From Rhyacichthys aspro (taxonomy: Eukaryota; Chordata; Actinopteri; Gobiiformes; Rhyacichthyidae): a DNA stretch of 64,000 nucleotides. Under the pieces are notes generated by a model. It made no database searches. It had not been told where the DNA came from and saw only the letters and a program-made list of their open reading frames with translations. The position numbers and the translations under genes were made by a program. How positions within the stretch are numbered: position 1 is the first letter of the stretch; each line of letters opens with the position of its first letter. The stretch lies in NCBI GenBank assembly GCA_036850595.1, contig CM072152.1, positions 5,289,640 through 5,353,639 on the forward strand, read 5' to 3'. Positions 25,080 to 38,170 of the stretch are shown piece by piece.

Positions 25080-26275
25080 GACGTCAAGACGGACATCCAC
25101 TTGGAGCTCGGGCTTGTGGGACGCCATGTAGGCATGTCTGGCTGGCCTGACAACAACATCTAAGGCCACAAAAGCATGATGATGATGATGAATGGTCTGC
25201 TTTATGAGACATGGAGGAATTTAAGCTTCATTATGGATTTTCAATTTACAAGCCTCCCTGTTCTGTGGAAAAAAAATACACAAGAGCAGAGTTATTCCAT
25301 TGTAGGTCAAAACTCAACTGAGCAATGCTGACACTCACTAGATATCAGCTCCTTTGTTGCTGTGCCCATTCCAAAGAGCAAATATGTAGTGGACTCATTG
25401 GGTTAAAGAGGTGTGCTTTCCTGTCTCCATCCTGATGCCGGTCAGCTCAGGATCATGTCCCAGAGCCAGCTGCTGAGAGGTAGGGCTGCGTGGGTGGAAT
25501 AAATCCCTCAGCATGCCTCCCAACAACACACACACACAATAGCATGTGCACACACAGCTGTCCCCCGGTACTGCGCTGTAGATAGACGAGGTGCTAACAG
25601 GTGCCGCAGGCTTGACCTTCGCTGGTTAATAGCAGGTGACATCCACTGCCCTTGGTTTGCTTAAGAAAAAAAAGAGGAAGTGTGTCATTGCTAAAGAATG
25701 GCACCACTAAGTCCTTTGTTTCACCAATGGGGACTGTTTTAAGCCTCTATTTTGGCTACATCAAAACCCAGGCTTTAATCCGATGACTTTCGGAGATAGA
25801 CGGACAAAAGCCGTTGTGCCTTTTGTTTTTATTGTTCCAAAGAACACGGGATGCCAACGTGTGCCGTGCACTCAAGGTTACAGCAGTGTTAAAAATACCA
25901 GCCAAAGCCATATTTTGTCAAAGATGAATTTGTGCCTTGAATTGTATGACTTTTGAAACCAAAATGTGCCTGTCTTTACCTCAGTGATAAGCTGTGGCTT
26001 TAAGAGACAAACATGGATTGCAGTATTACTAGACTTTAGTGCGAAATAAATGTAAAAAGGCTGGGACCAAAGATTTTGTTAAGTTTACAACATGAAGCCA
26101 TGGTTTTTCTAATATGTGATGAAAAACCGCAGATGAATTTTTAACTTTCCTACATGTTTGTGTTTTATAGTGCAATGTTGCAGATGTGTCATTTCAGTTT
26201 TGTACTATGCTTGTGTGTTCACTTCTATTTCTTGTATGTAATAAAGTTTTGTTCAATAAAGTAATTTATGTTTAT
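25080..26275 (+). other. snai1 3' UTR with two polyadenylation signals
   Basis: Follows the stop codon at 25077-25079. Canonical AATAAA hexamers at 26240-26245 and 26255-26260 predict an mRNA end near 26275. No open frame is expected here. Confidence 0.7.
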
Positions 26276-26280
26276 TAAAA

Positions 26281-29200
26281 CACACTGGTCTTGCGTTAGT
26301 TTGAGTAAAGCTAAGCTTGTCCTCTCTTCAGTGCGATTCAGTGGAATTGAGTCAATACATTGGTCATAATAGCTCTGTTTGATCATTAACTGGGAGAGTT
26401 TGGCTCAGGGTCTTGATGTTGGAGTTAGCTACTCTGTGTGATAAAACAGAATAACAGGCATGCAGGTGAACTTGCTGCGATGGACAGGAACAACTTAGTG
26501 CACCTGCTCCAACTTTCCACCTGCCACATGAATCTCACTGTCACTGAGCAAATACCGACAACAGCGACAGTTAAGAAGAACTGGGGTCAACTTCTGTTTT
26601 CATTTAGCATTCATTCCTACATGCTCTGTTTTCCACATCTTGAGGAAGATTTCTAGTTTGCTGGATTGCAGTATGTGTCTATATTTTCCTCCTCTGGGAG
26701 TGTATATCTTTTCCTGAGTCAGGCTTTGTTCACACAGGGTTTGGAGGTTCTCATGGCTCCTCCACATGGCTCTCACTCATTTTCTAGGAAAAGTACAATT
26801 ATGTTCTTGTTATGATGCTCACAAAGAACCAAAATTACTCAAAGGCAAAGAAAAGCACTGTAAAAGACAAATCTACTTACCTTTATAGTATCTATGATTG
26901 AAACAAAATGTCAATATTTTTCTTCATTATCATTTCCTAATAAATTGACAAAAACACTCTTTTTTTTTTTTAAATGCTAGTGTTCAATGGAGCTAAATAA
27001 GACTGCAGTACATTTACAGATATTAAATTCTTAATTTCATAAAAGATGTAAAGACACTCTGATAAGCAATTATTATTTATTGACAACCAACGGAACTCAA
27101 TTTTACTTTGATTTTTTAAAATAGTGAATCGAGTTACCTCATCCACATTTGGAAAAAAAAAAAAGGAAATGACAAGAAAAATACCAAAAAACAATGAGAT
27201 GATGAATGACACACTCACCTTACTGATGATTCTGCACTAATGAAAATTTGAAACCCATTAGTCTCCTATCAATAACTACTCAGAGGGCCTCCAACATCTT
27301 GTTTTTAATTCTTATCTGCTGTTTAGACCTATTTCTGTTCTCTTCACGGTCTTCAACTTGACGTAATTGGGTGAGCACTCCCAACTTCTTCTCTTATCCA
27401 AACAGACTTGCTCATAATTCCATACATTGGCCATTTTAGCCTTCTTCTTTTTATACAACTATATAATAGAATATATTTCAAATACTGTGAATGCCTGAAC
27501 TGTGATATTATCGAACTGTGGACAACGCACTGTGAGTTACTCTGCGATGGCATGTGTACATTATCTCCGCTGGGAAAATCTATCATTCTAGTGTTCTTCT
27601 ACTCTAGACAGTGAGTCAGGCTTTGCTCACAGTGGAGTTGCAGCTTCTCATGGCTTTTCCACCACACTCTGTTTTCAGTCAGAGAGTGAGGCCTCACGAC
27701 AGTACGTCTGCCGCTCTGCGTGGGCCGAGGCCTGGCTTGTACACAGTGAGGTAAGCTGTTCCACAACTCGGCACAGTTCCTCATTTCCCCCTGAGTCAGG
27801 AAAATGTGCAAAGGGGCTACCAGCCAGAAAGACCACTGTGGCATTGAGCAGTGACTCACCTCACATACTCACTATAAGTTAAGATCCTCCGACTTCTGAC
27901 CTGTGCTAATGTGGAACTGATGCCACAGTCTCTGATTGTGGTTCCTTTTGGCCGATATGCTCCATGCCCTTTACCCAGGATGCTGTGGGACGAAAGGGCT
28001 AATAAAAACTCAGCTGTTAAGAGGTTAGCTCAGGACTATTTTGATGATGTCAGCTGATAGCACTTCCTGAGGTCAGGTTGTAAAAGTCTAGCAACAAGAC
28101 AATCATAGCAAGATTAAATCAAATTTTAACTGTGGTTGTGTTTTGGCGTGACATATTTTCGATAAAGTCCATCCTCGTTTTTAATGAAGAACTACGCTGC
28201 CTTACAGAAAGCACACCCTTATAAGTCTTCTCAAATCTTTCGCTATCACCGCAAGAGCATTTTTGGCTGCTGCGAGCTCATCCATTTTAATCTCCGCTGT
28301 ACCAGAAGTTACAGTGCTTTTCTGCTTTTTATAGAGAAATGAAAACACAACATGCTCCTCTCTTGTTCCTGGGGGAAAGTGGAGGCCTGGATCTGAAATC
28401 TGAGAGCATTTTCCTGCTGTGTGCTTTCCAGTGCCAGAGCACTCACTGTAATTTACCAAAAGTGGCTGCTATTTATGCCATAAAGCATGTGTTTAACATT
28501 CCTCAAGCCCAGCGTGTTTGTGTATTGCTCGCGCTCTCTCACTCACTCACTCTCTGGCTGTGTTCTATTTGAGTGGATACTGTCCCCGAAGAGCAGCAGG
28601 CCCTTCCTTCTTCACAGGAGGATCATCTCACCCTCAGAGACAAGGCCGACAGGAAGTGGGAGTTTACACTGGCCTACTTTACCCAAAAAGCACCGAGCTC
28701 AACTCTCCTCAGCTCCACTACTCCACATTTCGACAGCGCCATGTTCCCATCCCCCCCATCAGCTGTCTCACCAGTGGCTGCTCGCTGCTGAGGCTGTTTT
28801 TTTTTCAGGGTGGAGGCTGGGTGGCCGAGGGAAGAGTGTCCTTCAGCGGGACAGCAGTAAGAGCTCACGGCCTGGGAGACAGGAAAAAGCTGTCAGCGAC
28901 TCATAAACACCACTCATCCTGCGCTCATGACACACAGCACTCGCAAACTCCAGACAAGCACTTTCACACATGAACTCTGGGCACGGGATAAAAAGAGACT
29001 GATTTGACTCAAGTAGCAAGTTCACATGCCCGTTTGTTTAACTATATACAGCATTTTACGTAATACACCTTCAAATTGCTAACCTGGCAATCTCATTCCC
29101 CTCTTTACTCTTTATATGGTGCTTGGAGGTGGACAAGTTGGGTGTCTTTAGATGCCAACAGTCTGAAAAAAAGATACAACCTTTTTCTAAACATATGTCA

Positions 29201-30200
29201 GTCTTATATAGATTATATATGTATGTAACTAATGTTTTATGCTCTGCACAATACAGTGTACAATACAAACTACGGTGACTTGTGATTTGTATTGTATTTG
29301 TTGTGAAGTACCATTTTTGTTGTTGCTCTTGTTGTAAAATTGAAAACCAAAAGTGAAAAATAGGATTGTGTCTTTTTGGCATATAATTTTAAATCTTGAT
29401 TAGTTTAAGGCCTGTGATAATACATTTATTGCAAAATGACAGAGTGCAAGACATTTTGAACAGATGATTGTAGATATCACATTTCTGGTGCACTGCACTT
29501 CCGCGTATGGATCCAATTTGTAATTTCTGCATTTTTCCGGGGTGTGTACTCAGTCTGTTCCAAATAGTCCTGGTTAAAACAATGACGTCCATTTATTCAA
29601 TACAACTAGCTGATAATAGGGCAGAAAGGAGGTGCCTAAAGTGGTCCTGCAAAGCTGTATGGTGCCATCTGTAAAGGTGCATAGTGAGAGATTATGTTAT
29701 ATAGGTAATATAAACTAAGCAAAATAAAACAATGTAAGCTCCCAGTGGATAGGTCAAATCAAGGCCACTATTCAAACCACCCAATGTTAACACCCTCATA
29801 CAGATCCTCATGTGAATAATGGTTCCAACCTACTATACACTTAAATGTGCAACTGTTGCGGGATGCAATACAGCTGCTTCTGACAGTGCTGCAATAGACT
29901 TCATCAAGAGAATAAATGTAAGAGTGAGTGCTTCTACCAATGCTCAGTTTTCTTTTTAGGCCGACAGTCATGACATCCTCTAGAGCCCTGACCTCCTCAA
30001 GACAAGCTCCAACACACAGCAAACATGCCCCGACTGCGCTGAGCACTTGTGACTATCACCTGAAAGTCACTGTTCCTTCTACTGACACATCACGGTCACT
30101 TGACAGTAAACCGATTATCAGCGAAGGACTATCCAAATAAAGTGTGACCTCACCGCCATGTTACTTGGAGAATTAGGCTACGGTGTGTAAAATATAACTC
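26281..30200. other. Gene-free region, snai1 side
   Basis: Short open frames occur on both strands but show no family resemblance, no splice-linked partners and no codon bias. A diverged local duplication sharing TGAGTCAGGCTTTG at about 26715-26780 and 27612-27680 is the only structure noted. This DNA may hold snai1 enhancers; that is inference. Confidence 0.5.
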
Positions 30201-30204
30201 TGGC

Positions 30205-30241
30205 GGTGTGTGTGTGTGTGTGTGTGAAGGGGGGGGGGGGG
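30205..30241. repeat. (GT)n followed by a G13 run
   Basis: About eleven GT units from 30205, then AA and 13 consecutive G residues (30229-30241). Confidence 0.9.
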
Positions 30242-32020
30242 CTGTTTAAGGAGGCCATCTGAGGGAATGGAAAACAAGGCTATGCTGGTGCTTTGTACTT
30301 AAGAATAGAAGCATCGAAGAGCCCATTTTATCCTCTGCTGTGCTCCCCAAGCCCCTTGCACTTCATGTTTTACTCCCTCGACCTCCTCTGCCGAGATTTG
30401 CAGCTCTCAATGTCTGTCGCCTTGCTGAGAAGCCCTACATTACTCTTTAGTGTTTTGTTACGGAGCGCTTTGTCATGAGAAGATCAGTCCCCATAAAGGA
30501 AAGTTGTGGTGTAAATGTCAGAATGCAGAGCTAATTCCTCTCTACGCCGAGCTGCAAACAGGCAAAAGACACAAGCAAGACCTCGCATCTGGTAAATAAA
30601 GAGGCCACAAGTATGCCTAATGACGGATTCGATTGGGCTGCGTGGAGTTGCCCTACGGCTGGATGGGAGAAGTGGTCGGGGTGGGTTTGGCGACGGGGGT
30701 AGGGGGCGCGTATTAAAGAGTAATGAATCACACACTCAGTCACAGGGTCGCCGCTTATGAATGTGCTCTCTGTTGGTTTTCCTGGAGCCTGGAGTTTACT
30801 AACTGATGACGCAGGCTGGACTTGATCAGAGACATGTGTTGCCGCGGACTCGATGCCAGCGAGAAGCCGAGTGCATGGGGAAAAAAGAGGAGGAGAGAGG
30901 AGAAAGAAGGGGGAGAGGTAGAAGGATGGATGGCGCCTGAGTTTGTCCTCTGTGTCTCCTTTTGGGCAATGAGCGGGGAGAACGTGTAGGCTGACTTTTA
31001 GCCTGAGACAGGAAACTGGAGATTCTCAGAGAGCATCTTGACCCAGCTAACTTTCATTAATCCAGCATTCTTCGGTGAAGTTGAAGGCTGATGTCTGTTC
31101 AACACAGGAAGACAATAAATGCACTTAGAATGAAATTAAAGGCAAACTATGTAGGATTAAATGTTTGGTGGTGATGCCAGGAAGTAGCATGGTGCTCTAT
31201 ATTGGAAATGTGTCTGTTTTGAGCTGTACTTATGCATGGTACTTTCTTTGATGTGGGTTTTGGGGTTTGTTTTAGGAATTTAGTTGATGAACATTGGGTG
31301 TGGTGTGGGTTCCCATCAGTTGGACGATGGAGTACATGTGTCAACTTTTATAGGCTTGGTTCAAGTATAGGTATTAGTTTGAAGACTCTGGTTGATGCAG
31401 TGCAGCAGCAGACACACAACAGGACTGATGCTATACTGAACAACTTGGACCATCCCCTGCATTAGGCTTTTGAACAAAAGAGAGCAGCCAGTGGACGTCT
31501 GAGATCAGTGAGCTGCAGAGAAAACGACTGTCATAAGACTATACAATAAATCATCACGCACTTCGCATGACATTATCACAAGACAAGTATTGTTCTTGTA
31601 ATATAGTGAAAATTTTACTTATACTTTCCCATGCCCTGTTCATGACTTCTCCATAAACCTTCACCAAATGTCCCTGGAAAAAAATTACTGTAATGTAATT
31701 ATTATTTGGTATTTCAAACATAAGGTGTTTCATTAAATGTTATTAGCAATAATGCAATATTATCAAACATAAATCTACCTTTTCTGGGCAAATTATATTA
31801 AAACATCATCTCAAACATCACGACTGACAATAAAGGAATTGTTTTGTGGGATAACTGTGGGCCCAAGTTTGGCTTTTACACTTTGCACTTTAAATTTTCA
31901 TAACTTTTCCAGATTTTTAACAATTGTATGAATCCTGCTCTATTCAACAGTAAACAAACTATCAATGTGGAATCGTATTCTTCTTTTTGCGCTGTGATTA
32001 GCTGCTGACTACATAAGGAC
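30242..32020. other. Gene-free region
   Basis: GC-richer, purine-rich patch at about 30870-30930, then AT-rich DNA. No gene or repeat family recognised. Confidence 0.45.
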
Positions 32021-32304
32021 TAGGGCTGCATGATATTGTGATAACAATATAACTTGAAATATGTGGTAAAATTGAACATATAAAGAAATGCAATGTTCTG
32101 GATTAACTTTCTGTTTTTTTGGTCACATTGATGCCACTCACTTTTATATTTGATCACATTTCAGCTAAGTTATTCTTACATGTAATGGATTAAGTGTCAC
32201 ATAGTATATCATAATATAATTGCCACTCAAGCGGTTATTTGCAATTTGTATATTTGATTGTTGATATTGGGGTAACAAAAAATTGACTTTACTGTTCAGC
32301 CCTA
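32021..32304. mobile_element. Non-autonomous hAT-like MITE of the AGGGCTGCA type
   Basis: Starts TAGGGCTGCATGATATTGTG and ends TTCAGCCCTA, so the tips form an imperfect terminal inverted repeat (TAGGGCTG and CAGCCCTA). The interior is AT-rich and non-coding. This tip plus a GATATTG motif is common in fish genomes. No clean target-site duplication was seen. Confidence 0.65.
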
Positions 32305-35300
32305 ATGACATCCCAAAAAGTTTAAATCAATGGAGAAAAAAAAAACTCTTAAATGAACCATTCATTTCAAAATGATTATTAATATGAAAGCGTAGTAATA
32401 GTTTAATGTTTTTAACTGAAAACATACAGTCAGCCATTAACATTTCTTCCTGAATACTCTTCCTCCGTGCAAGAGTGGGAAATATCACCTGCTTGCCATA
32501 CGCAAGTGCACCTGAGCATATTTTCCCAGACAAGGTGCAACAGGACGTTAAGCTATCGCCCTAGGCTTTGAAATAGCATTATGAAAGAAAGTAATGCAGA
32601 TTTGTAGCCACCTGTCAGGACATGTCACCTTGTAACAGTGTGTAAACAGCATCAGTCAGTGCACTCTGGGAAAGAGATTGTCTTTCACCTTAGTTTTGGA
32701 GCTTTTGATTTGTTGAACTCAAGAAAGCTTATGTATTAAGTAAAAGTCCGAGCAAGTTCGGTCATGTCAAGTTTAAAACATGAATAATACTGACTGGAAT
32801 GGATAACTGAGTCACAATGGTGTCCCTTGTTTTGTCATTTCCCATGAACAGCTCCACAACTTGACAGCCTCAGCAGAATGAGGCGGCCATGTTTGCATCA
32901 GGAAGGGTTAAAGACTGAGGTGTCAAGTACTTGCCATTTGTTCCACGCTGAGATCAAAGAAGGGTTAAAGCTCACCCGAGGAACAGATGCACGGCTTCAT
33001 AACACTACTAGAGAAAGTAAACTGCCATACGAGTCATGTACACACATGCACATACAGCAGCTGTCATATTCTCATCAATCATGTGACGTACTGTCACAAT
33101 GTCTTCCATACGCATCCTCCGACATAAACACAGGCCTAGGTGAAAACGTAGAAATACACGCAGAGTCTTTTTCTGTGTGGGAGGCCCTCACAACAGCTGG
33201 TTATGATGGAAAACACCCGTTGCTCTTACTGACGCCCCACAGGCCCATCCTGTCACTGTGACGCACTGCCTGAATCCCAAAAGGAGCTGTAGACCTGGAA
33301 GAGACTAGTCTATTCAGCAGTGGTCCAGCTTTCAAAGATGTCCAACTCAGCTTCCAAACAATGGCCACTCTCACAGGCAAGAAACAAGGCCGAGCACAGT
33401 GTACGCACGCAGCCATATGCACACAACCCCAGCACATGTTGAAGCCATTATCCTGTTGCTTGTTAAGTCATTACTCTATTGCTTGTTATTTTCTCAAGCA
33501 AGAGAAAGCAATCTATCCACAAAGACGTGCTGAGAGATTTGCCACCCGAACGAGCCTTGGGATATGGGAAGTTACCCTGAAATTTGAGGAATGTGGTGAG
33601 GCTGAAACCTAAGGAACAGAAAAAAACACATCTTGTGGAACAGTGAAGCTAATTTCCCGGAGACTCCAAGTCGTAGCTGCGGCCAGAGCTGTTTGAGATG
33701 TCCACAGGGAGCATGTATTATAGACATTACTGATGACAGTGCAGAATAGCTCCAGTCCACCAATAGGACGCGCAGGAACTGACATAGTCCGAGGGCTTTG
33801 ACATATTCACGGTGGATCTCAGACATCTGGTTTCCATTTCCCTCCTCTCCCAAGACAGTGTGTGCTGGCAGTGGGGCTTTTCAATGAAATCGTCTATTCC
33901 ACTTCCTGTGCTATCAGTTTAGCATAAAAGTGGGTGCATGACAAAGTGTAGTATCAGCGCTCGGGCTGTTATTAAAGTGAGCTGCCAGATTTCTTGCAAC
34001 TTTTTTTTTTTTTTGGAGTGTTATTGCCTTCCAAAAACTCCCCACCCCCGAGCCCTGACGCCATAGTCGAGAGTTTATTAGCAGGAACGCACCAGAAGCA
34101 GCCATTTCACAGCATCCTACCCATTCCACTCCATGCTGAGGCGACCTGCGAGCCACCACACTCTCACCACTCTGCTAATGAGTGACACATGCCCCCCAGC
34201 TCTGGCCGCTCGCACCTCAGATCAAAGCCCGGGAAGAGCGAGGGACAGCGCCCCCTCCTATGTCTCCACTTACCCCACAACCATCTCCTCTTTGACACCC
34301 AGTTGATAGGTCTGAAGGAGCCAAATGGTGACGCACCTGTCTTGTCTTTTTTTTTTTTTTTACATGTGGTGGAGTTTTTATTCGGAGCCAGTCAGGGTAA
34401 AGCAAAGTGTATTGCAGATGTAGATGATAACAAGACAGATACCATCTTCTATAAAGTCTAAACTATTCGCAGAGGCTGTGGGTGGACAGATTAAGTTAGG
34501 AAATAGAATTACAGCCAGCCGGATTGCCAAAGTCTGGATCAACACTCAAACTCTCACCCACAGTCTCTGCGGTGCGTTTCATTAAATCAAACTGGTTCAC
34601 CCATCTCGAGCTGAAATATTGTCAGAGCACTTTCCATATACTCCTGAAGGGCGGGTAGACGGGAGAGGGAGGGGGGTAGCCAGGGCAAAGGCAGGAAATC
34701 CCAGTGCAGCATGAACTATTTTCCTCCATAGTTTCACCAGAACAGCTCTTTGTACCAGCCCCGCACCCCTCTCACCCCTCTCTCTATCAGGCCTCTGTGT
34801 CAAACAACCATTCACGACAGTTATACAAGACAACAGCAACACTAGCAACGCTACAGCCATGATTACAAACTAGACGTGGGACGCTTAGAGATTCTGATGG
34901 TATGGTAATCTTGAGGAAAAATATGACGGTATCACAATTTAAAGGCTTTCCAGTTAAATGGGACACCAACCCATGTTTGGGTTGTTATAACAGTTAAATA
35001 CATACTGATAGAGCTGTAGGATATGGCTTAAATGGCAAAATTTATGTTTATTTTCAGACTTTAATAGATTTGCTATTGGTGTAAAAAGGTAATTTAAATG
35101 GTATTTAATTCAATTTATTTAAAATATTTAAGAAATATACCTTTTTCTGGTGATTATTACTCATCTGCAGCACTGCTAACAGCAGCATTAGCACTCAGAC
35201 TGTGTACATTGCATTCATTCAAAATACTTGAATTCATCAATTTAATTCAACTTATTCCTCAGACCTACAAATAGGCCACATTTTTCAAATAAATGAATGC

Positions 35301-37435
35301 AATCCCTTAAGGCAGGGTTTTAAACACTCTTTTCCACTAGTTGCATTGTTGTTACTGGCTTCTTCATCTGGCCACATCAACGAGTGATGTGAAAGAAAAG
35401 ACTTTGAGCAAGTTAGTTTTGAATAATCTCACTGTTTTCTTCCCAAAGGCACCAAAGTTATTACAACACCTAAAATGCAGTTTGAACCACTAAAATGTCT
35501 TGAAAAGTTGAGTTGAATAGAAAAGCTGTAAATGTCTCATTTCTCTTATGAGCTGAGAGTGTTACGTCACGGTATTACTTACTAGGTTTTCAAACCTTGA
35601 TTATCTTAACATTGTGGTATACCTTTCCACCACTTATCATCCCGTGCCAATTAAAACAATCCAAACTTCTGTCACACACTGGTGTACACTGATGCACGGC
35701 CCAGCTCTCTTGTGGGCTGTTAGTCAGCAGAGTTAGGGGTTTGTGGAGAGTGTATCAAACGCATGGGGATCCCCTCCATCTCAGTCTCAAGTCCAACTGC
35801 GGTTAGCCCTGAGACAGAGAGGCACCTTACTTTACACAGAGCCCCTAAATGCCAAAAACAAAATCTCAAAAGTACATTGGCATTTATTGAGAAAGACTAT
35901 CTGAGCAAATGGAGTTGTTTTTGTTCTCTTCTCTTTGGCAACAACTGAATACCCTCACAGTCACTTGATCAACAAGGACGCACATGCTCTTCATGTGACT
36001 CCAATGAGGAGATGGCTCTCTAGAGGCGAATTGCAACAAACTCAATTCTGTCTCATTTCACAGTGACACACATTCCTTCATATTAAGACTGAATGGTGGG
36101 AGGAATGAGAGAAATTCAGGTCAGAAGCAGCCAACTCAACGTTTGACTCTCAGACTATGTGCCTCCATATTGCAACACCAAAACCAGACTTGATGTGTTG
36201 CGTGGCAGGAACCAGGCCTGTGATTGACTTGGATTTATTTAATATGCCAGTGAGACCCCATGCAAAGCCTCAGAGCAGGCCTCCAGATACAAACTCAAGG
36301 CTGCTGCGGACAAGGCAAGTGTGAGCGTAGCGTGGGTGGGAGTAGGAAAGGCACCTTGCAACAGCTGGTCTGAATTATCAGTGGGGTCGGGGGGTGGTGG
36401 GCCGGGGAGGTGGAGGGGAGGCATGGAGACTCCTGGCGCCAGGATCGGGCCAGCAGGTCAGGGAAGGATGACGATTACCAAAATACTAGCAGGCAGCCAT
36501 GGCCCAGCGGAGAGGGGGTGTTCCTGGCTCAGTGTGCGCGGTGGGCTCCCAGCGTCCAGCGACAGGATGGGCAGGCGAGTGGACCACTGTAGAGGAGTGT
36601 GTGTGAGAGAGAGAGAAAGGGACGCTCCTACTTCCACTTCCTATGAGATAGCCCCTTCCTGTCATTGAGAAGCATAAAGAAAGAGTGTTCAGTCAGCCTC
36701 CTTTAGGTTGAAATGACCTATTGTATGAGAGACACAGGCAGCCGAGTGGAACAGGGTTAATGAGCCTGTACACATTGAGGCCCTTTTTTTGGTCAAGTGT
36801 AACTCCAGCTCTGTTCCTCTCACAGCTCCATAAAACCAGCTGCATGCAAGGTGCACTTCACTGAGAACGGCCCTTTGTGTTCCCTCCCAGGCCAGGCACA
36901 ACACATGTGAACTCCCCTAAACTGTGATGGACTGGAGAAAGGCGCCCCCTGGTGCTAAAGAGTGGTGGTACATTCTTTCAGAACTTACAATAAAAAAACA
37001 GTAAACCAACAGAGCAACTGCACAGCTGTAAACAAACATGGGATATAATATATATTAGAAATGTGTGATAAATTAGTATTTACTTGTCTTATCTGTATTA
37101 GCAAGATTCATATTTCCATGAAAAGTGTGCTCTTTGCGTGTCAACCCCGTATTACTGTGGGTTCTCTCTGGATTCTCCATGTGTAGGTCAGTCCATTGAA
37201 ATTGCATCTAGTGAATGAATGTGAGATAGAAAGGTTGTCTGTCAAGGTATGTCTCTAAGTGCTAGCCCTGCAGTTAATTTTGAAGCATTACACATGAAAT
37301 ACAACACTAAGTATTTATGTCTTTATAATGGAGTGAACTGATGTTTGTCCCCTTTCTGTTTTCTTATTTTTTGTACATTTGTCACAGTTAACAGATCATC
37401 AAACAATTTTAAATGTTACATAAAGATAATCAAAG
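32305..37435. other. Gene-free region
   Basis: No exon of a known family found on either strand. GC-rich stretches at about 34200-34270 and 36330-36600 contain short frames without recognisable domains. A weak relative of the AGGGCTGCA repeat may start near 35010. Confidence 0.45.
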
Positions 37436-37439
37436 TATA

Positions 37440-37850
37440 CACAAAATGCTGAAGGTGTACATCCTGTTAAATTTGGAGTAAAGGTAACACAGCATTTCAG
37501 AAAATGAACATCAAATCAACAGTCAAATATGATTGTGGTAGTGTGATGGTCTGGGGCTGCTTTGATGCTGGACAATACCTGGACAACTTGCTGTGATTGC
37601 TCTTGACCAAAAATTCCTGAAGGAGAATGTCCAGTGTGTGCCAGTTATCACAAACATTTGATTGCAGTTATTGCTGCTGAGGGTGGGAGAACCAGTTATT
37701 AGGGTTAGGGGGCAATAACTCTTTTACATGGGGCCATGTAGGTTTGTATAGCTTAGTAATCTCTTAATAAATAAAATAATCACTTGAAAAGTGCATTTTG
37801 TGATTGCTTGAGTTGAAAAATATAAGAAAAAAAAAATCAGTTGTTCGCAT
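37440..37850 (+). mobile_element. Tc1-like transposon relic, internally deleted
   Basis: Bases around 37540-37575 encode SVMVWGCF, the signature of Tc1/mariner transposases, followed by a premature stop. Downstream come CTGAAGGAGAATGTCC and then the distinctive 3' part of the element: TTGATTGCAGTTATTGCTGC, AACCAGTTATTAGG and GGGGCCATGTAGGTTTG. The central transposase sequence that normally separates these parts is missing, so the copy is dead. Limits are approximate. Confidence 0.85.
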
Positions 37851-37952
37851 GATAATGCATTTATTTTTACAAGCATTATCTTTTTTTGTTATAAAAATGT
37901 GACTTTTTATCACTGTAGTGAAATAGATTTAACAGATTAAGCAATTTTAAGT

Positions 37953-38170
37953 AAGGCTGCACAAAATATTGCAAATGTAATAATGACTTTTATCTCAGTA
38001 ATGTTATGGTCTACTATGTGATGTGATGATACTTTTTGACTCATAATCATGTCATGTCAAAACAGAGAATTAAATCAGCTAAACTACAAAAAGCTCTAGT
38101 TTAGACCTGTTGAGTCTTGATTTAGTTGTAGTTCAGTCTTTCATACATACAAAGGATATTCAAATATCTC
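37953..38170. repeat. Possible second AGGGCTGCA-type hAT-like fragment
   Basis: Begins AAGGCTGCACAAAATATTGC, close to the family tip, within AT-rich DNA. No matching far end was found. Confidence 0.4.

Noticed and set aside
28487..28973. Overlapping plus-strand frames of 139 and 151 codons in the gene-free region
   Set aside because: Low-complexity Ser/Pro/His composition, no domain, no clear splice partners, and other frames are open over the same bases.
32878..33261. 127-codon plus-strand frame
   Set aside because: No recognisable motif and no codon bias; its length is expected by chance in an 18-kb non-coding span.
37697..37715. TTAGGGTTAGGG string resembling a telomeric repeat
   Set aside because: Only two units, and it lies exactly where the Tc1 3' region has AACCAGTTATTAGG followed by a G-rich stretch.
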